A stretch of DNA of 64,000 bases from Alphaproteobacteria bacterium (GTDB taxonomy: Bacteria; Pseudomonadota; Alphaproteobacteria; Caulobacterales; Hyphomonadaceae), in the NCBI GenBank assembly GCA_018222605.1, contig JAAEZZ010000004.1:270600-334599 (forward strand), written 5' to 3'. Below are positions 27,005 to 36,334 of this stretch, in pieces. The position numbers were made by a program, and so were the translations under genes. Positions within the stretch are counted from its first letter, which is position 1; every line of letters starts with the position of its first letter. The notes below the pieces were generated by a model that was not told the DNA's origin, made no database searches, and worked only from the letters and a program-made list of their open reading frames with translations.

Positions 27005-27019
27005 TGGCCTCTCCCGTGA

Positions 27020-27964
27020 CTATCCCGTTGCTACGACCAGACCGGTCGTCAGACCCGGAGCTTCCTGATTGAGGAAGTCGACCAGAGCCCGGTCTGCCTC
27101 ACCTGTCTTCTCCCAGCCGAGCCTTCGGCGCAACCAGTTGCGTTTCTGGGTCTGGGCCACAGCCTGATCATTGGCGGCTTCGCTGGCCATTTGGCGGGCA
27201 AGGCTGGCCTGCTCGGGAGACAGGCTGAGGCCATCAAACCAGCGGCCCTTGTTAAAGCCAAGTGCCAGACATCCAATATACTGACCGGGCCGACTGTCGG
27301 CTGCCCCTATCCAGTTCTGGCGGGCCAGGGCCTGCCGGTCACTCTCCGGATTGGGATGCGCGCGCGCCATCAGGTAATTGCCAATTCCGCGTGCGAACAC
27401 GCGGCCCCAGGCCGGATCATCGCCGGCATGGCCCAGCCGGTCATTCGTGCGCAGCAAGAGGGCAGCCTCAGCATGGCTTACCCAGGGCGTACCGCCCTTG
27501 TCTCCCATCGCCAGCACCGCTCCAATGCGCTCCACAATGTCGCCATCCACCTTTCCGGCGGCAATCAGCCACTCGCACAGGGCTTCCAGCACAAACACGC
27601 CATAACCATCGGTGACAGCGTCGGCCTGCTTGTACAGCATGATCAGAAGGTCCAGCTCGCTCTTCGTGCGGACGCGGCCTTGCGGGGCAACATTTTCCTT
27701 CAACCAGACGAGATTGTCCGACGATACTTCGCCCTCGGGCTCAGTACGTAGCAGCAGATAGTCTCTTAGCGCGCGGGTGAACCGCTTGGGCCAGTCCCCT
27801 TCCAGCCGGTCCAGCCGGGCATGGCACTGCAGTACCGCCTCGGCCTCGGGTGCCGTCCGGATACCATCTGCGCACATTTCGGTCGCGAGACGCCACATGT
27901 CTGCCTCGGAAAGCCGCGCGGCAGACTGAATGCGTTGCACAAGATCACTGGACTTCAAGTCCAT
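27020..27964 (-). CDS. Hypothetical cytoplasmic protein, 314 residues
   Basis: The sequence is mostly helical with many Leu, Ala and Trp and no signal peptide or membrane helix. It opens MDLKSSDLVQRIQSAARLSEADMWRLATEMCADG and has repeated helix-like units, for example LQCHARLDRLEGDWPKRFTRALRDYLL, which could be an alpha-solenoid. The start has GGAG eight bases upstream; the frame continues 42 codons further, overlapping the divergent SDR promoter. I do not recognise a family. It sits 15 bases downstream-to-upstream of the channel gene and may be co-transcribed with it. Confidence 0.65.
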   Translation of the reverse strand: MDLKSSDLVQRIQSAARLSEADMWRLATEMCADGIRTAPEAEAVLQCHARLDRLEGDWPKRFTRALRDYLLLRTEPEGEVSSDNLVWLKENVAPQGRVRTKSELDLLIMLYKQADAVTDGYGVFVLEALCEWLIAAGKVDGDIVERIGAVLAMGDKGGTPWVSHAEAALLLRTNDRLGHAGDDPAWGRVFARGIGNYLMARAHPNPESDRQALARQNWIGAADSRPGQYIGCLALGFNKGRWFDGLSLSPEQASLARQMASEAANDQAVAQTQKRNWLRRRLGWEKTGEADRALVDFLNQEAPGLTTGLVVATG

Positions 27965-28104
27965 CAAAGGGTCTCCATGATACTGCAGAGACCTATCAAT
28001 CAGGTCTTTCCGCTTCCTTGATGAAACCATGAAACCTGTTGACGGCATTAGCCTGTTCCCCGCAGGTACGGACGGAAAATAATCATGCAAAGGGAGCCAT
28101 CATC

Positions 28105-28920
28105 ATGTCAGACCAGAAAGACCTTGCAGGCCGCAAAGCCCTCGTCACCGGCTCGGCCACAGGCCTGGGACGGGAAATTGCCCTGCGGCTGGCGCGGCGC
28201 GGCGCAGATGTGATCATCAATTGCAGCCGTTCGGTCGAAGATGGTGAGGCGACCGTCGCAGACTGTCAGGCAGAAGGCGCGCAAGCCCGGCTGATACAGG
28301 CCGATGTTTCCGCAGAGGAAGGTTGCCGCAAGCTGGCCGACGCCGCCGCCCAGTTCGGACGGCTCGATATCTTGGTGAATAATGCAGGCACCACCAAGCA
28401 CGCCCGTGATCATGCAGACCTCGACGCCTTGAATCGCGAAGACTTTCTGCATCTCTATGCGGTCAATGTCGTCGGCCCATATCTGATGATGCAGGCCTGC
28501 AAGTCCCTTCTGATTGCAAGTCATGAGCAGACAGGGCGCGCGGCGGCCGTCCTGAACACGTCTTCCATTGCAGGCGTTACAGGCATAGGGTCTTCCGTTG
28601 CCTATGCGGCAACGAAGGGTGCCCTCAACACGATGACGTTGTCGCTAGCCCGCGCACTGGCCCCGGCGATCCGTGTGAATGCAATCTGCCCAGGCTTTAT
28701 CGGCACACGCTGGTTCAAGGATCAGATGGACGAGGAACAGTATCGCAAAATGGAGGCAAATGTCGCTGCCTCCGTGCCGCTGAATGTCGCCAGTGGCCCC
28801 GAAGACATTGCGGATTCGGCCCTGTTCTTCCTGACAGATGCTTCACGCCACGTTACCGGGGAAACCCTGATCGTGGATGCCGGAATGCATTTGGGATACG
28901 CCCCTGCCAAGGCACGCTGA
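28105..28920 (+). CDS. Short-chain dehydrogenase/reductase
   Basis: The 271-residue Rossmann protein has the cofactor motif TGSATGLG, NNAG, catalytic Ser in NTSSIAGV and YAATK (Tyr and Lys), plus CPGFIGTRW. This is a classical SDR of the FabG-like type. The Asn-Cys-Ser-Arg after strand 2 (IINCSRS) suggests NADP(H) use. The substrate cannot be told. The start has AAGGGAG upstream; an upstream ATG at 28039 would add 22 residues without support. Confidence 0.9.
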   Translation: MSDQKDLAGRKALVTGSATGLGREIALRLARRGADVIINCSRSVEDGEATVADCQAEGAQARLIQADVSAEEGCRKLADAAAQFGRLDILVNNAGTTKHARDHADLDALNREDFLHLYAVNVVGPYLMMQACKSLLIASHEQTGRAAAVLNTSSIAGVTGIGSSVAYAATKGALNTMTLSLARALAPAIRVNAICPGFIGTRWFKDQMDEEQYRKMEANVAASVPLNVASGPEDIADSALFFLTDASRHVTGETLIVDAGMHLGYAPAKAR

Positions 28921-28976
28921 CCGGCAGGCACGCGCACAAAGCTAAGGCATTGCCGCGGCCTGCTGCACAATTCTTC

Positions 28977-28992
28977 GGCGTTCCGAAACGCC
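28977..28992 (+). other. Small hairpin before the TorF porin promoter
   Basis: GGCGTT-CCGA-AACGCC forms a 6-bp stem with a stable-looking 4-base loop between the SDR and the porin gene. It may end the SDR transcript, although there is no T-run. A TATAAAT just downstream may be the porin -10 box. Confidence 0.35.
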
Positions 28993-29092
28993 CCGCTAAA
29001 ACGTTATAAATTTGTTTCCGATCCCGGATGAAGCCGCGCAATTCTGTGTGTGGCGCTGGCAACAGCGCGTTTTAAACAACGGGGTAATAAAA

Positions 29093-29770
29093 ATGAAAAA
29101 GCAGCTTTATCGCGCGGGCGTTGCACTGGCAGCCATGCTGGCTGTTGCTGGTACAGCAGCAGCTGAGGGAGAATGGTCAGGCAACGTTGCGCTTGGCACG
29201 GATTATGTCTGGCGTGGGGTCTCCCAGTCCAATGAGGACATGGCAATTTCCGGCGGCTTCGACTACGCAAACGGCATCTTCTATGCGGGAACATGGGCAT
29301 CGAATGTCGACTTCGAAGACGGCGCAGACGACACCAATGTCGAGTTGGATTTCTATGCAGGCCTGGCCAGCGAATTCGCCAATGGCGTGACCTGGGATGT
29401 GGGCGTGATCTATTACGCCTATCCGGATGCAGACGATTCCGACTATGACTTTGTCGAGATCAAGGGCGCCCTCGGCTATGAGTTTGCCAGCGGTCTGGGC
29501 GTCGGCGGCGAAGTCTACTGGGACCCTGATAATGAGAACATCTATTATCAAGCCACTGCAGGCTATTCCTTCACGGACAGCTTCTCCATGGACGGCAGCG
29601 TCGGCAATTATGACTATGATGGTGGCGGTGACTACACGAACTGGTCGCTCGGCGGTACCTATTCCACGCCGGTCGGTATCGATATCGACGTGCGCTACTG
29701 GGATACCGACATCGACAATACCGGCATCGCAGACGAGCGGGTCGTGCTGACCTTCTCCAAAAGCCTCTAG
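29093..29770 (+). CDS. TorF-family putative outer-membrane porin
   Basis: The 225-residue protein has a signal peptide (cleaved after TAAA) and a body of alternating aromatic and polar beta strands rich in Asp, Gly and Tyr. The opening WSGNVALGTDYVWRGVSQSNEDMAISGGFDY is the TIGR02001/PF09694 (Gcw_chp, TorF) hallmark. It ends in VVLTFSKSL, a typical C-terminal outer-membrane strand. Role: probably a small beta-barrel in the outer membrane; transport specificity unknown. The high Asp content is notable and could bind cations. Two hairpins, one a strong terminator, follow the gene. Confidence 0.87.
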   Translation: MKKQLYRAGVALAAMLAVAGTAAAEGEWSGNVALGTDYVWRGVSQSNEDMAISGGFDYANGIFYAGTWASNVDFEDGADDTNVELDFYAGLASEFANGVTWDVGVIYYAYPDADDSDYDFVEIKGALGYEFASGLGVGGEVYWDPDNENIYYQATAGYSFTDSFSMDGSVGNYDYDGGGDYTNWSLGGTYSTPVGIDIDVRYWDTDIDNTGIADERVVLTFSKSL

Positions 29771-29792
29771 TCAGGTCTAACATCTTCCCAAA

Positions 29793-29826
29793 CTGCACAC
29801 GGACATTTGCCCTCCTTCGTGTGCAG
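29793..29826 (+). other. Hairpin after the porin gene
   Basis: CTGCACACG and CGTGTGCAG form a perfect 9-bp stem with a 16-base loop, just upstream of the terminator. It could protect the mRNA 3' end. Confidence 0.45.
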
Positions 29827-29833
29827 CCAGGTG

Positions 29834-29874
29834 AAGGCCGCTGGTTCCCTCAAGAGCCAGCGGCCTTTGTTTTT
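29834..29874 (+). terminator. Intrinsic terminator of the porin gene
   Basis: AAGGCCGCTGG and CCAGCGGCCTT form a perfect 11-bp stem around a 12-base loop, followed by TGTTTTT. Confidence 0.9.
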
Positions 29875-29930
29875 CCGTAATAAGCCCTTACCTTATACAG
29901 GATCATACAAATCCGGAGCCCTTTCCCAAT

Positions 29931-31757
29931 ATGGCAGCTGAACTCAGTCCCGCAGAAGCCGTTGACGCCCTTGTGCCGGCAATCACCCTGCTGGGCTTTG
30001 GCGCGGCAGCGGCCCTGGTCTCGCGCGCGCTGAGCCTCAGCCCCATTGTCGGCTATCTTCTGGCGGGCATTCTGATCGGCCCGCACATGCTAGGCCTGAT
30101 CCAGGAGAGCGGCGGCACCCATTTGCTGGCAGAGCTGGGCGTGGTGTTCCTGCTGTTCGATATCGGGATGCATGTCTCGTTACGGGAATTGAAGGAAAGC
30201 CGGGGCGACCTTCTGGGCCTTGCGCCGATGCATTTGGCATTGACCGGCCTGTTGAGTGCCGGGGCGCTTTACATGCTGGGCATCTCCTGGCCCATCGCGA
30301 TTGCCGTAGGCCTGAGCCTTGGTCTCTCCTCAACGGCTGTCGTCGCGCGCATCCTGACTGAGCGGGAGCAAAACTCCTGCCCCATTGGCCGCACGGCAAC
30401 GCACGTGCTGATCTTTCAGGATATTGTCGCCATCTTCCTGATGATCTTCGCCACATCCCTCGGCAAGGAAGAAACTGGTGCGACAGGCCTGGCTGGCCTT
30501 GTCTCGGAGCATCTGATGGGTGGGGCCGCCGTGCCGCTGGTTCTGGCCCTGTTGCTGGCCGTGATTCAGGCCGTGATTGCCTTTGGCGCGGCCATGATGT
30601 TTTCGCGGTACCTGCTGAACCCCGTCTTCCGCACGCTGGCCGCAACCCGCAATGATGAAGCGTTTACGGCCTTCACCCTACTTCTGGTCCTCGCCGCAGC
30701 CTGCGCCACCGCCGTGATCGGCTTATCGCTGACGCTGGGCGCGTTCCTGGCAGGACTTGCGGTTTCCGGCACACGTTTTCGCCATCAGGTACAGACCGAG
30801 ATGGGGCCCTTCCGCGGGCTGCTGCTGTCTTTCTTCTTCATCAGCGTTGGCCTGGCGATCGATCTGCCCAGCCTGATCCGTAATTTGCCGCTGGTCATCC
30901 TGGGCTCTGTGGCGATCCTCGTCCTGAAGACCGGGCTTGGCTATATCGCTGCGCGCGCCAACAAATGGAGCGTACCCGGCGCGGTACAGCTCGCCACGCT
31001 GCTGGCCCAGGGCTCTGAATTCACGCTGGTAATCCTGTCCCTGTCCTCGATCATGGCGGGTATGCCCCCTGCCCTGATGGGCAGCCTGATCGCCGCGATC
31101 GCCCTGTCCCTGGCGCTCGCGCCCAGTTGGGCCATCCTCGGCGGCAAGCTGTCCCGTGAACTTGCCCGCCGCAAGCAGGTGACGATGGAAACAGCCAATA
31201 CGCCCACAGTGGGTCGCCCGGTCATCGTGATCAGCATGACTTCTGCCGGGCGTCTCGCCATCGACGCCCTGATCGATTTCGGCATTCCCTATATCGCTAT
31301 CGATAATGAGCCGGACCGTTTCCTCGCCGCCGTGGCAGATGGCTACAATGTCTCCTTTGGCGATGCGACCAACATGAAACTGATCGAGGCCATCGGCGGC
31401 AACAATGCCCGTGCGCTGGTGCTGGGCCAGGCGCGCTATGAGGTGTCTGCTGAAGTGACGCCTACCATCCGCCGCCAGTATCCGGACCTGATCCGCTTTG
31501 TGGCCGTCGACAATCATCATGATCTCGACCGCTATCTGGAGCTGAATGTCCGCGCGCACCTGCTCGGCGGGGACTCCAAAGGCATCGAGATGGTGGCTGA
31601 CATGCTGCGCATTCTGGGCGTACCGGATGACGGCCTGAAAGACTGGCTGAGCCGCGAAGCTGACCTCTTCACCATCGGGGACGGCTCAGACCGCCACAGC
31701 CGCGCGGATGAAGATGACGATGAAGACGTCGAAGATACGGTCGAGGAAGCGGCCTGA
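29931..31757 (+). CDS. Monovalent cation:proton antiporter, CPA2 family (KefB/YbaL-like)
   Basis: The 608-residue protein has about twelve membrane helices (to about residue 405), with LSPIVGYLLAGILIGPHMLGL and GVVFLLFDIGMHVSLREL typical of CPA2, SLGLSSTAVVARILTER and TLGAFLAGLAVSGTRFRHQVQTEMGPFRGLLLSFFFISVGLAID. A TrkA-N/RCK domain follows (about 420-540, IVISMTSAGRLAIDALIDFGIPYIAIDNEPDR). The C-terminus is very acidic (DEDDDEDVEDTVEEAA). It should exchange K+ or Na+ for H+ across the inner membrane, gated by a nucleotide. Confidence 0.9.
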   Translation: MAAELSPAEAVDALVPAITLLGFGAAAALVSRALSLSPIVGYLLAGILIGPHMLGLIQESGGTHLLAELGVVFLLFDIGMHVSLRELKESRGDLLGLAPMHLALTGLLSAGALYMLGISWPIAIAVGLSLGLSSTAVVARILTEREQNSCPIGRTATHVLIFQDIVAIFLMIFATSLGKEETGATGLAGLVSEHLMGGAAVPLVLALLLAVIQAVIAFGAAMMFSRYLLNPVFRTLAATRNDEAFTAFTLLLVLAAACATAVIGLSLTLGAFLAGLAVSGTRFRHQVQTEMGPFRGLLLSFFFISVGLAIDLPSLIRNLPLVILGSVAILVLKTGLGYIAARANKWSVPGAVQLATLLAQGSEFTLVILSLSSIMAGMPPALMGSLIAAIALSLALAPSWAILGGKLSRELARRKQVTMETANTPTVGRPVIVISMTSAGRLAIDALIDFGIPYIAIDNEPDRFLAAVADGYNVSFGDATNMKLIEAIGGNNARALVLGQARYEVSAEVTPTIRRQYPDLIRFVAVDNHHDLDRYLELNVRAHLLGGDSKGIEMVADMLRILGVPDDGLKDWLSREADLFTIGDGSDRHSRADEDDDEDVEDTVEEAA

Positions 31758-31867
31758 TCCCTTCCGTGTCGCCCTTCAGGGGTGACGGGGAATTGAAATT
31801 TGTGTCATCTGTTTCCCATGAAACCAATGGTGAGGTGCGGGGGCGCCACACTCAGGGAAGGGATAGG

Positions 31868-34768
31868 ATGAAACCGTTCAAATACATGCTGATGGCTGGC
31901 GCAGCTGCAGGCCTGCTGGCCGCCTGCGCGACACCGGAAACCGAACTCACAGAGACGGTCACTGTGGAGCGCGACACCCCGGAAACCGCACCTGATGAGA
32001 CCGAGGAAACCGAAAGCGGCGAGTTCAAGCTGGACTATGAAAAGTTCACCCTGGACAACGGACTGGAAGTTGTCCTGAACGTTGACCGGTCAGATCCCAT
32101 CGTCGCCTTCTCAACCGTGGTGCACGTCGGTTCCAACCGCGAAAAGCCGGGCCGCACAGGCTTTGCCCACTTCTTTGAGCACATGTCCTTCAATGATTCC
32201 GAAAACGTGCCACGCGGCTGGAACCGCAAGGCCATTCCGGAATGGGGTGGCCAGCGCAATGGCGGCACCTGGAGCGACGGCACGATCTATTACGAAGTCG
32301 TACCCACGGACGCTTTCGACAAGATCCTCTGGATCGACTCTGACCGCCTTGGCTACATGATCAATACAGTCACCCAGGAAGCACTTGAGCGCGAAAAGCA
32401 GGTCGTCAAGAACGAGAAGCGCGAGCGCGTTGACAATGCACCCTATGGCTATACGCAGGAAGTGATCCGTAAAGCGCTGTATCCGGAAGGCCACCCCTAT
32501 AGCTGGACCGTGATCGGCGCGCTGCCGGACCTGCAGGCCGCCACGCTTGAGGATGTGCAAGGCTTCTATGATGAGTATTACGGCGCAGCGAATGCCACGC
32601 TGGTCATCTCAGGCGATATCGACATTGAGGAGACTAAGGAGAAGGTGAAGCGCTGGTTCGGCGAGATCCGCTCTGGCGGTGATGTCGAGGCCCTGCCCCC
32701 GATGCCGGTGACGCTGGAGGAAACAAAGTCCCTCTACTTTGAGGACAACTTCGCAACCCTCCCGGAACTGAGGATCACCTTCCCCACCGTTGAGGCCTAC
32801 AGCAAGGACGAACAGGCACTGAACGTTCTGGCGCAGCTTCTGGCGGGCAGCAAGAATTCGCCGCTATATCGCACTGTCGTCGAGAAAGAAAAACTCGCAC
32901 CGGATGTCAGGGGTTATAATAACAGTATGGAACTTGCGGGCGAATTCGTCCTGAGCGTCCGCGCAAATGCCGGTACGGATCTGGACGATGTGTATACCGC
33001 CATCCAACAGGGCCTTGCTGAGTTTGAGGCAACCGGCGTAAACGAGACAGACCTTGCCCGCATCAAGGCGGAGCAGGAAACCATTTTGTACTCAAACCTG
33101 TCGACCGTCATGGGCAAGGCAATCCAGATGTCACAGGACAATGAGTTCGCGGGCGACCCGGCCTATGCCATCAAGTCCGCTGAATTGCTGCGGGACGTGA
33201 CGGCAGAAGACGTGATGGCCGCCTATGAAACCTACCTCAAAGCCAAACCCTCTGTAATCACCAGCTTCGTGCCGGAAGGCGAAGTTGAGCTCGCTCTGGA
33301 AGGCGCTGAACTGGCGACCGTCTGGATCGAGGAAGTGCGCAATGATGTGGCCGCTGAAGAGGTCAGTCAGGGCGAGGAAGCCGAGTATGAGCGCACGCCC
33401 TCCACGCATGACCGCTCTGAGCCGCCCTTCGGAGACCTGCCGCTGTTCGAGATGCCGTACATCTGGCATGCCACCCTGCCAAAGGATGTGGACCTGCTGG
33501 GCATTGAAAGCGACGAAATCCCGCTCGTCACGTTCGAAATCAGTTTTGATGGCGGCGCCTGGCTGGATCCGGCCGACAAGAAAGGCACGGCCAATTTGCT
33601 GGCCGAACTGATGAATGAAGGCACAGCCACGCGCACCCCGGCGGAGATGGAACAGGCGATCGGCCTGATCGGTTCCGGCATCACGGTCAGCGCGGATACG
33701 GATGGAATCACGATCAGCGCAACCGCCCTGGCCCGTAATTTCGAGGACACGGTGGATCTCGTGGAAGAAATCCTCGCAGCTCCGCGCTTCAAGTCTGAAG
33801 ACTTTGAGCGGATAAAAACCGCCACCCTGACAGAAATCCGCGACCGGGATGCCAACCCGACCGCGATTGCGTCACTGGCCTTCAACCGCCTGATCTATGG
33901 CGATGCGCATCCGCTCGGTACGTCCAGAAGCGGCACATTGGAAACAGTCGAAGACATCACCCTGGCAGACCTGCAGGCCGCCTATTCCACCCTGCTGAAC
34001 AGTCACGCCACCGTACATGTCGTGGGGGATGTCTCCCCTGCCCGCGCCGAAGCGGCCTTCACCGGACTTGCAGACATCGTGCAAACCCAAGATGTCGACT
34101 TGCCGGAATACGCCATCCCCGCGCAAAATAATGCGGGCAAAGTGTTCTTCATTGATGTTCCAGACAGCAAACAAAGCGTCATCTTCGTCGGCAAGCTGAC
34201 CGTTGCCTCAGACGAAGAGGACGCGCCGCGTGTCAGCTTCCTGAATGAAAAGCTTGGCGGCGGCATCAGCGGAGACCTTGCCCAGACACTCCGTATCGAG
34301 AAAGGCTACACTTATGGCGCCTATTCCTATATCTCTGACGGACATGTGAAACAGCCTTGGCGCGCCTATACCAGCGTGCGAGCCAATGCGACGCAGCCAT
34401 CGCTGGAAATCATCCGTGAAATGATCAGGGACTATGGACTGACCTTTGACCAGGCCGCCGTCGACCTGACACAGAACAAGGTGTTGAAAGACAATACCCG
34501 CGCCTATGAAAGTCTCAGCGCCAAGCTAGGCATGCTCCGCATGATCAGCAAGTATGGCTTTGGGGATGACTATCTGGAAACAGAGCAGCAGGAATTGCTG
34601 TCCATGGAAGCAGACGATTTCAAATCACTGGCTGCCGAATATCTCAGCGAGCCGGAGATGGTATATGTCATCGTCGGAGACAAGGCGACCCAGTTCGACG
34701 CCGTGAAGGCCTTTGCGGGCGGAACGCTCACCGAGCTGGATATATATGGCGAAAAGATCGCCGAATAA
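31868..34768 (+). CDS. M16 family zinc metallopeptidase lipoprotein, two-domain
   Basis: The 966-residue protein starts with a lipoprotein signal (MKPFKYMLMAGAAAGLLAAC), a Thr/Glu-rich linker (21-52), then a duplicated M16 fold. The N-terminal half has the inverted zinc motif HFFEH (101-105) and the third ligand Glu near 183. The C-terminal half lacks it (AELMNEGTATRTP in place), as is usual in pitrilysin-type pairs. It should degrade short peptides in the periplasm. The start follows AGGGAAGGGA; an ATG 34 codons upstream is unsupported. A terminator follows. Confidence 0.92.
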   Translation: MKPFKYMLMAGAAAGLLAACATPETELTETVTVERDTPETAPDETEETESGEFKLDYEKFTLDNGLEVVLNVDRSDPIVAFSTVVHVGSNREKPGRTGFAHFFEHMSFNDSENVPRGWNRKAIPEWGGQRNGGTWSDGTIYYEVVPTDAFDKILWIDSDRLGYMINTVTQEALEREKQVVKNEKRERVDNAPYGYTQEVIRKALYPEGHPYSWTVIGALPDLQAATLEDVQGFYDEYYGAANATLVISGDIDIEETKEKVKRWFGEIRSGGDVEALPPMPVTLEETKSLYFEDNFATLPELRITFPTVEAYSKDEQALNVLAQLLAGSKNSPLYRTVVEKEKLAPDVRGYNNSMELAGEFVLSVRANAGTDLDDVYTAIQQGLAEFEATGVNETDLARIKAEQETILYSNLSTVMGKAIQMSQDNEFAGDPAYAIKSAELLRDVTAEDVMAAYETYLKAKPSVITSFVPEGEVELALEGAELATVWIEEVRNDVAAEEVSQGEEAEYERTPSTHDRSEPPFGDLPLFEMPYIWHATLPKDVDLLGIESDEIPLVTFEISFDGGAWLDPADKKGTANLLAELMNEGTATRTPAEMEQAIGLIGSGITVSADTDGITISATALARNFEDTVDLVEEILAAPRFKSEDFERIKTATLTEIRDRDANPTAIASLAFNRLIYGDAHPLGTSRSGTLETVEDITLADLQAAYSTLLNSHATVHVVGDVSPARAEAAFTGLADIVQTQDVDLPEYAIPAQNNAGKVFFIDVPDSKQSVIFVGKLTVASDEEDAPRVSFLNEKLGGGISGDLAQTLRIEKGYTYGAYSYISDGHVKQPWRAYTSVRANATQPSLEIIREMIRDYGLTFDQAAVDLTQNKVLKDNTRAYESLSAKLGMLRMISKYGFGDDYLETEQQELLSMEADDFKSLAAEYLSEPEMVYVIVGDKATQFDAVKAFAGGTLTELDIYGEKIAE

Positions 34769-34772
34769 AATC

Positions 34773-34808
34773 GAAAGGGCGGGCGGCCATTCTGCCGCTC
34801 GCCCTTTC
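34773..34808. terminator. Bidirectional intrinsic terminator
   Basis: AAAGGGCGGGCGGC pairs with GCCGCTCGCCCTTT (14 bp, one G-T) around a 6-base loop. On the minus strand a T-rich tract follows (CGATTTTATT). It lies between the convergent M16 and MlaC-like genes and could stop both transcripts. Confidence 0.8.
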
Positions 34809-34835
34809 TAGCCCTTCAGGTGCCCCTGAAGCGTA

Positions 34836-35372
34836 TCAGGACTTCAGGGCCTTGATGGCGTCATCAATGGTCGCGTGCGGACGGTCCATGATGGCGGCAA
34901 TCTGGGCGCGCTGTTCAATGGCCAGCCACAGGCCGGCAACCTCAACATCCACCACGCGCCAGTCGTTATCTTTCTTGATCACGCGCCAGCGAACGGTTTC
35001 CGGATCTTCACCCGGACGGTCCACACGGGTTTCCACGATGGAGTCATCATCACCGCGATCCTTGGATCCCAGGATGGTGACTTTCGCGTCGCGGAACTGC
35101 TCACCATGCCCTTCCAGACTATCTAGCAGATAGTTCTCGAAAGCCTCGACAAAGCGAGCCCGCTCTTCCTCAGAGACGCGGCGCGCATGTTTGCCAAGCG
35201 TGAAATTCGCAACCGTGTCAATGTCGACAGACTGGCGGATAGCCTCGCGGCTTTTTACGGGATCGCCAATCTGGCTGGCGGCTCCTTCAATGACGGCTTC
35301 AGCCTCTGGACCGGCGGCGGCCGGCAAAGCCATCAGGGCCAAGGCAGTTGATGCAACAAGCGCACGAAACAT
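34836..35372 (-). CDS. MlaC-family (phospholipid-binding) periplasmic protein
   Basis: The 178-residue protein has a signal peptide (MFRALVASTALALMALPAAAG) and the MlaC/Ttg2D hallmarks DIDTVANFTLGKHARRVSEEERARFVEAFENYLL, a VTILGSKDRGDDDSIVETRV strand pair, and WRVIKKDNDWRVVDVEVAGLWLAIEQR. MlaC shuttles phospholipids between the outer membrane and the MlaFEDB complex. No mlaA, D, E or F is adjacent, so this stands alone, as MlaC paralogs often do in alphaproteobacteria. Confidence 0.88.
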   Translation of the reverse strand: MFRALVASTALALMALPAAAGPEAEAVIEGAASQIGDPVKSREAIRQSVDIDTVANFTLGKHARRVSEEERARFVEAFENYLLDSLEGHGEQFRDAKVTILGSKDRGDDDSIVETRVDRPGEDPETVRWRVIKKDNDWRVVDVEVAGLWLAIEQRAQIAAIMDRPHATIDDAIKALKS

Positions 35373-35718
35373 GAGAACAATCCTTCTGCATTATCTCTTA
35401 TCGTGCCCTATCTATGTTCGACCTTGCCCTTTTGTTCCCCGGCAATCAGGATAGTGCTTATGCGCGATGAGCATGAAACCGGCATCTGGCGGCCGATCAG
35501 CAGCTCACCGTTAAGACGGATAACCTTATAGGCCGGGGCCCGGCAGGACAGGATGGCTGGGTACATGAAACTTCTCCTCTGAACCGAGAAGTGCAAACCC
35601 CATACCACGCGCCACAGAGCGCGAATCTGCCATGAATACAGGCGAACAAGCGCGCCATGTGAGGGGGCTGGCTACCTCAGCGGCCCCATGAAACCCGGTT
35701 TTGGCACAGTCCGGAAGG
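35373..35718. other. Intergenic stretch between mlaC-like gene and tRNA-Leu
   Basis: About 345 bases with one small open frame (35408-35566, listed separately). The rest (35567-35718) has no convincing gene or strong structure and probably holds the promoters of the mlaC-like gene's neighbours. Confidence 0.5.
35408..35566 (-). CDS. Possible 52-residue microprotein
   Basis: A short frame begins at an ATG with GAGGAG seven bases upstream and encodes MYPAILSCRAPAYKVIRLNGEL and on to EQKGKVEHR. It is basic, with cysteines at residues 8 and near 32, and no membrane segment. The ribosome-binding site is the main support; codon use does not decide. It could equally be chance. Confidence 0.35.
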   Translation of the reverse strand: MYPAILSCRAPAYKVIRLNGELLIGRQMPVSCSSRISTILIAGEQKGKVEHR

Positions 35719-35805
35719 TGGTGCGGGCGGCCGGGATTGAACCGGCAAGGCCTTGCGGCCGACGGATTTTAAGTCCGTTGCGTTTACCAATTTCGCCACG
35801 CCCGC
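35719..35805 (-). tRNA. tRNA-Leu (TAA), CCA encoded
   Basis: On the minus strand the acceptor stem is GCGGGCG/CGCCCGC. The anticodon stem ACGGA/TCCGT encloses CTTAAAA, giving anticodon TAA. A long variable arm, the T-arm GCCGG-TTCAATC-CCGGC and an encoded CCA (35719-35721) complete it. It reads the rare TTA and TTG codons. Confidence 0.95.
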
Positions 35806-35887
35806 GCAGCAAAAACTGGACATAACGGGTTTTGCCCGGGGATGCTATGTGTCATCGAACAAACTTGCAGGTAGAGGGTTATTCGAG

Positions 35888-36334
35888 ATGAAAATTGCAC
35901 TTCCCGCAATCTGGTTTGTCTTGGGGGCACTGGTCTTTGTGGCCGCTATCGGCATCTCCGGCGTGGCCGTTCCACAGGAAACCATCCCCAGCATGCTGGC
36001 CATGAACATGCCAGTCGCTGTGTTGACCCTCACACTCTGCATAGGCGTTGGCCTTGCCTATATGCTGGCCCTCAAAATACGCCCCTCGACACCTCTGATC
36101 GTGTTTGGCGTCCTGCACCTTGTCGCAATGTCACTCAGTCAGGTGTCTGTCACGATGGGCAGTTTCGTGCGCCAGAAGCTGATGTATGAGTCCATGTCCA
36201 TGCCGGACGGCACACAATTGATGAGCGTCTATTACTCCGGGGCCTCTCTGCTGGCCTTTCTCGGGTGGATCTTCTTCATTGTCGCGATGATCATCGCGCT
36301 GAATACCAAGCCACCCGTGCAAGACACCTTTTAG
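35888..36334 (+). CDS. Small four-helix membrane protein, unknown function
   Basis: The 148-residue protein has four predicted membrane helices (about 5-25, 40-60, 67-90 and 118-140) and a loop with VRQKLMYESMSMPDGTQL. The start is the ATG just after GAG at 35888; the longer frame runs back over the tRNA and is not real. I do not recognise a family. Its stop overlaps the convergent thiolase stop by four bases. Confidence 0.65.
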   Translation: MKIALPAIWFVLGALVFVAAIGISGVAVPQETIPSMLAMNMPVAVLTLTLCIGVGLAYMLALKIRPSTPLIVFGVLHLVAMSLSQVSVTMGSFVRQKLMYESMSMPDGTQLMSVYYSGASLLAFLGWIFFIVAMIIALNTKPPVQDTF

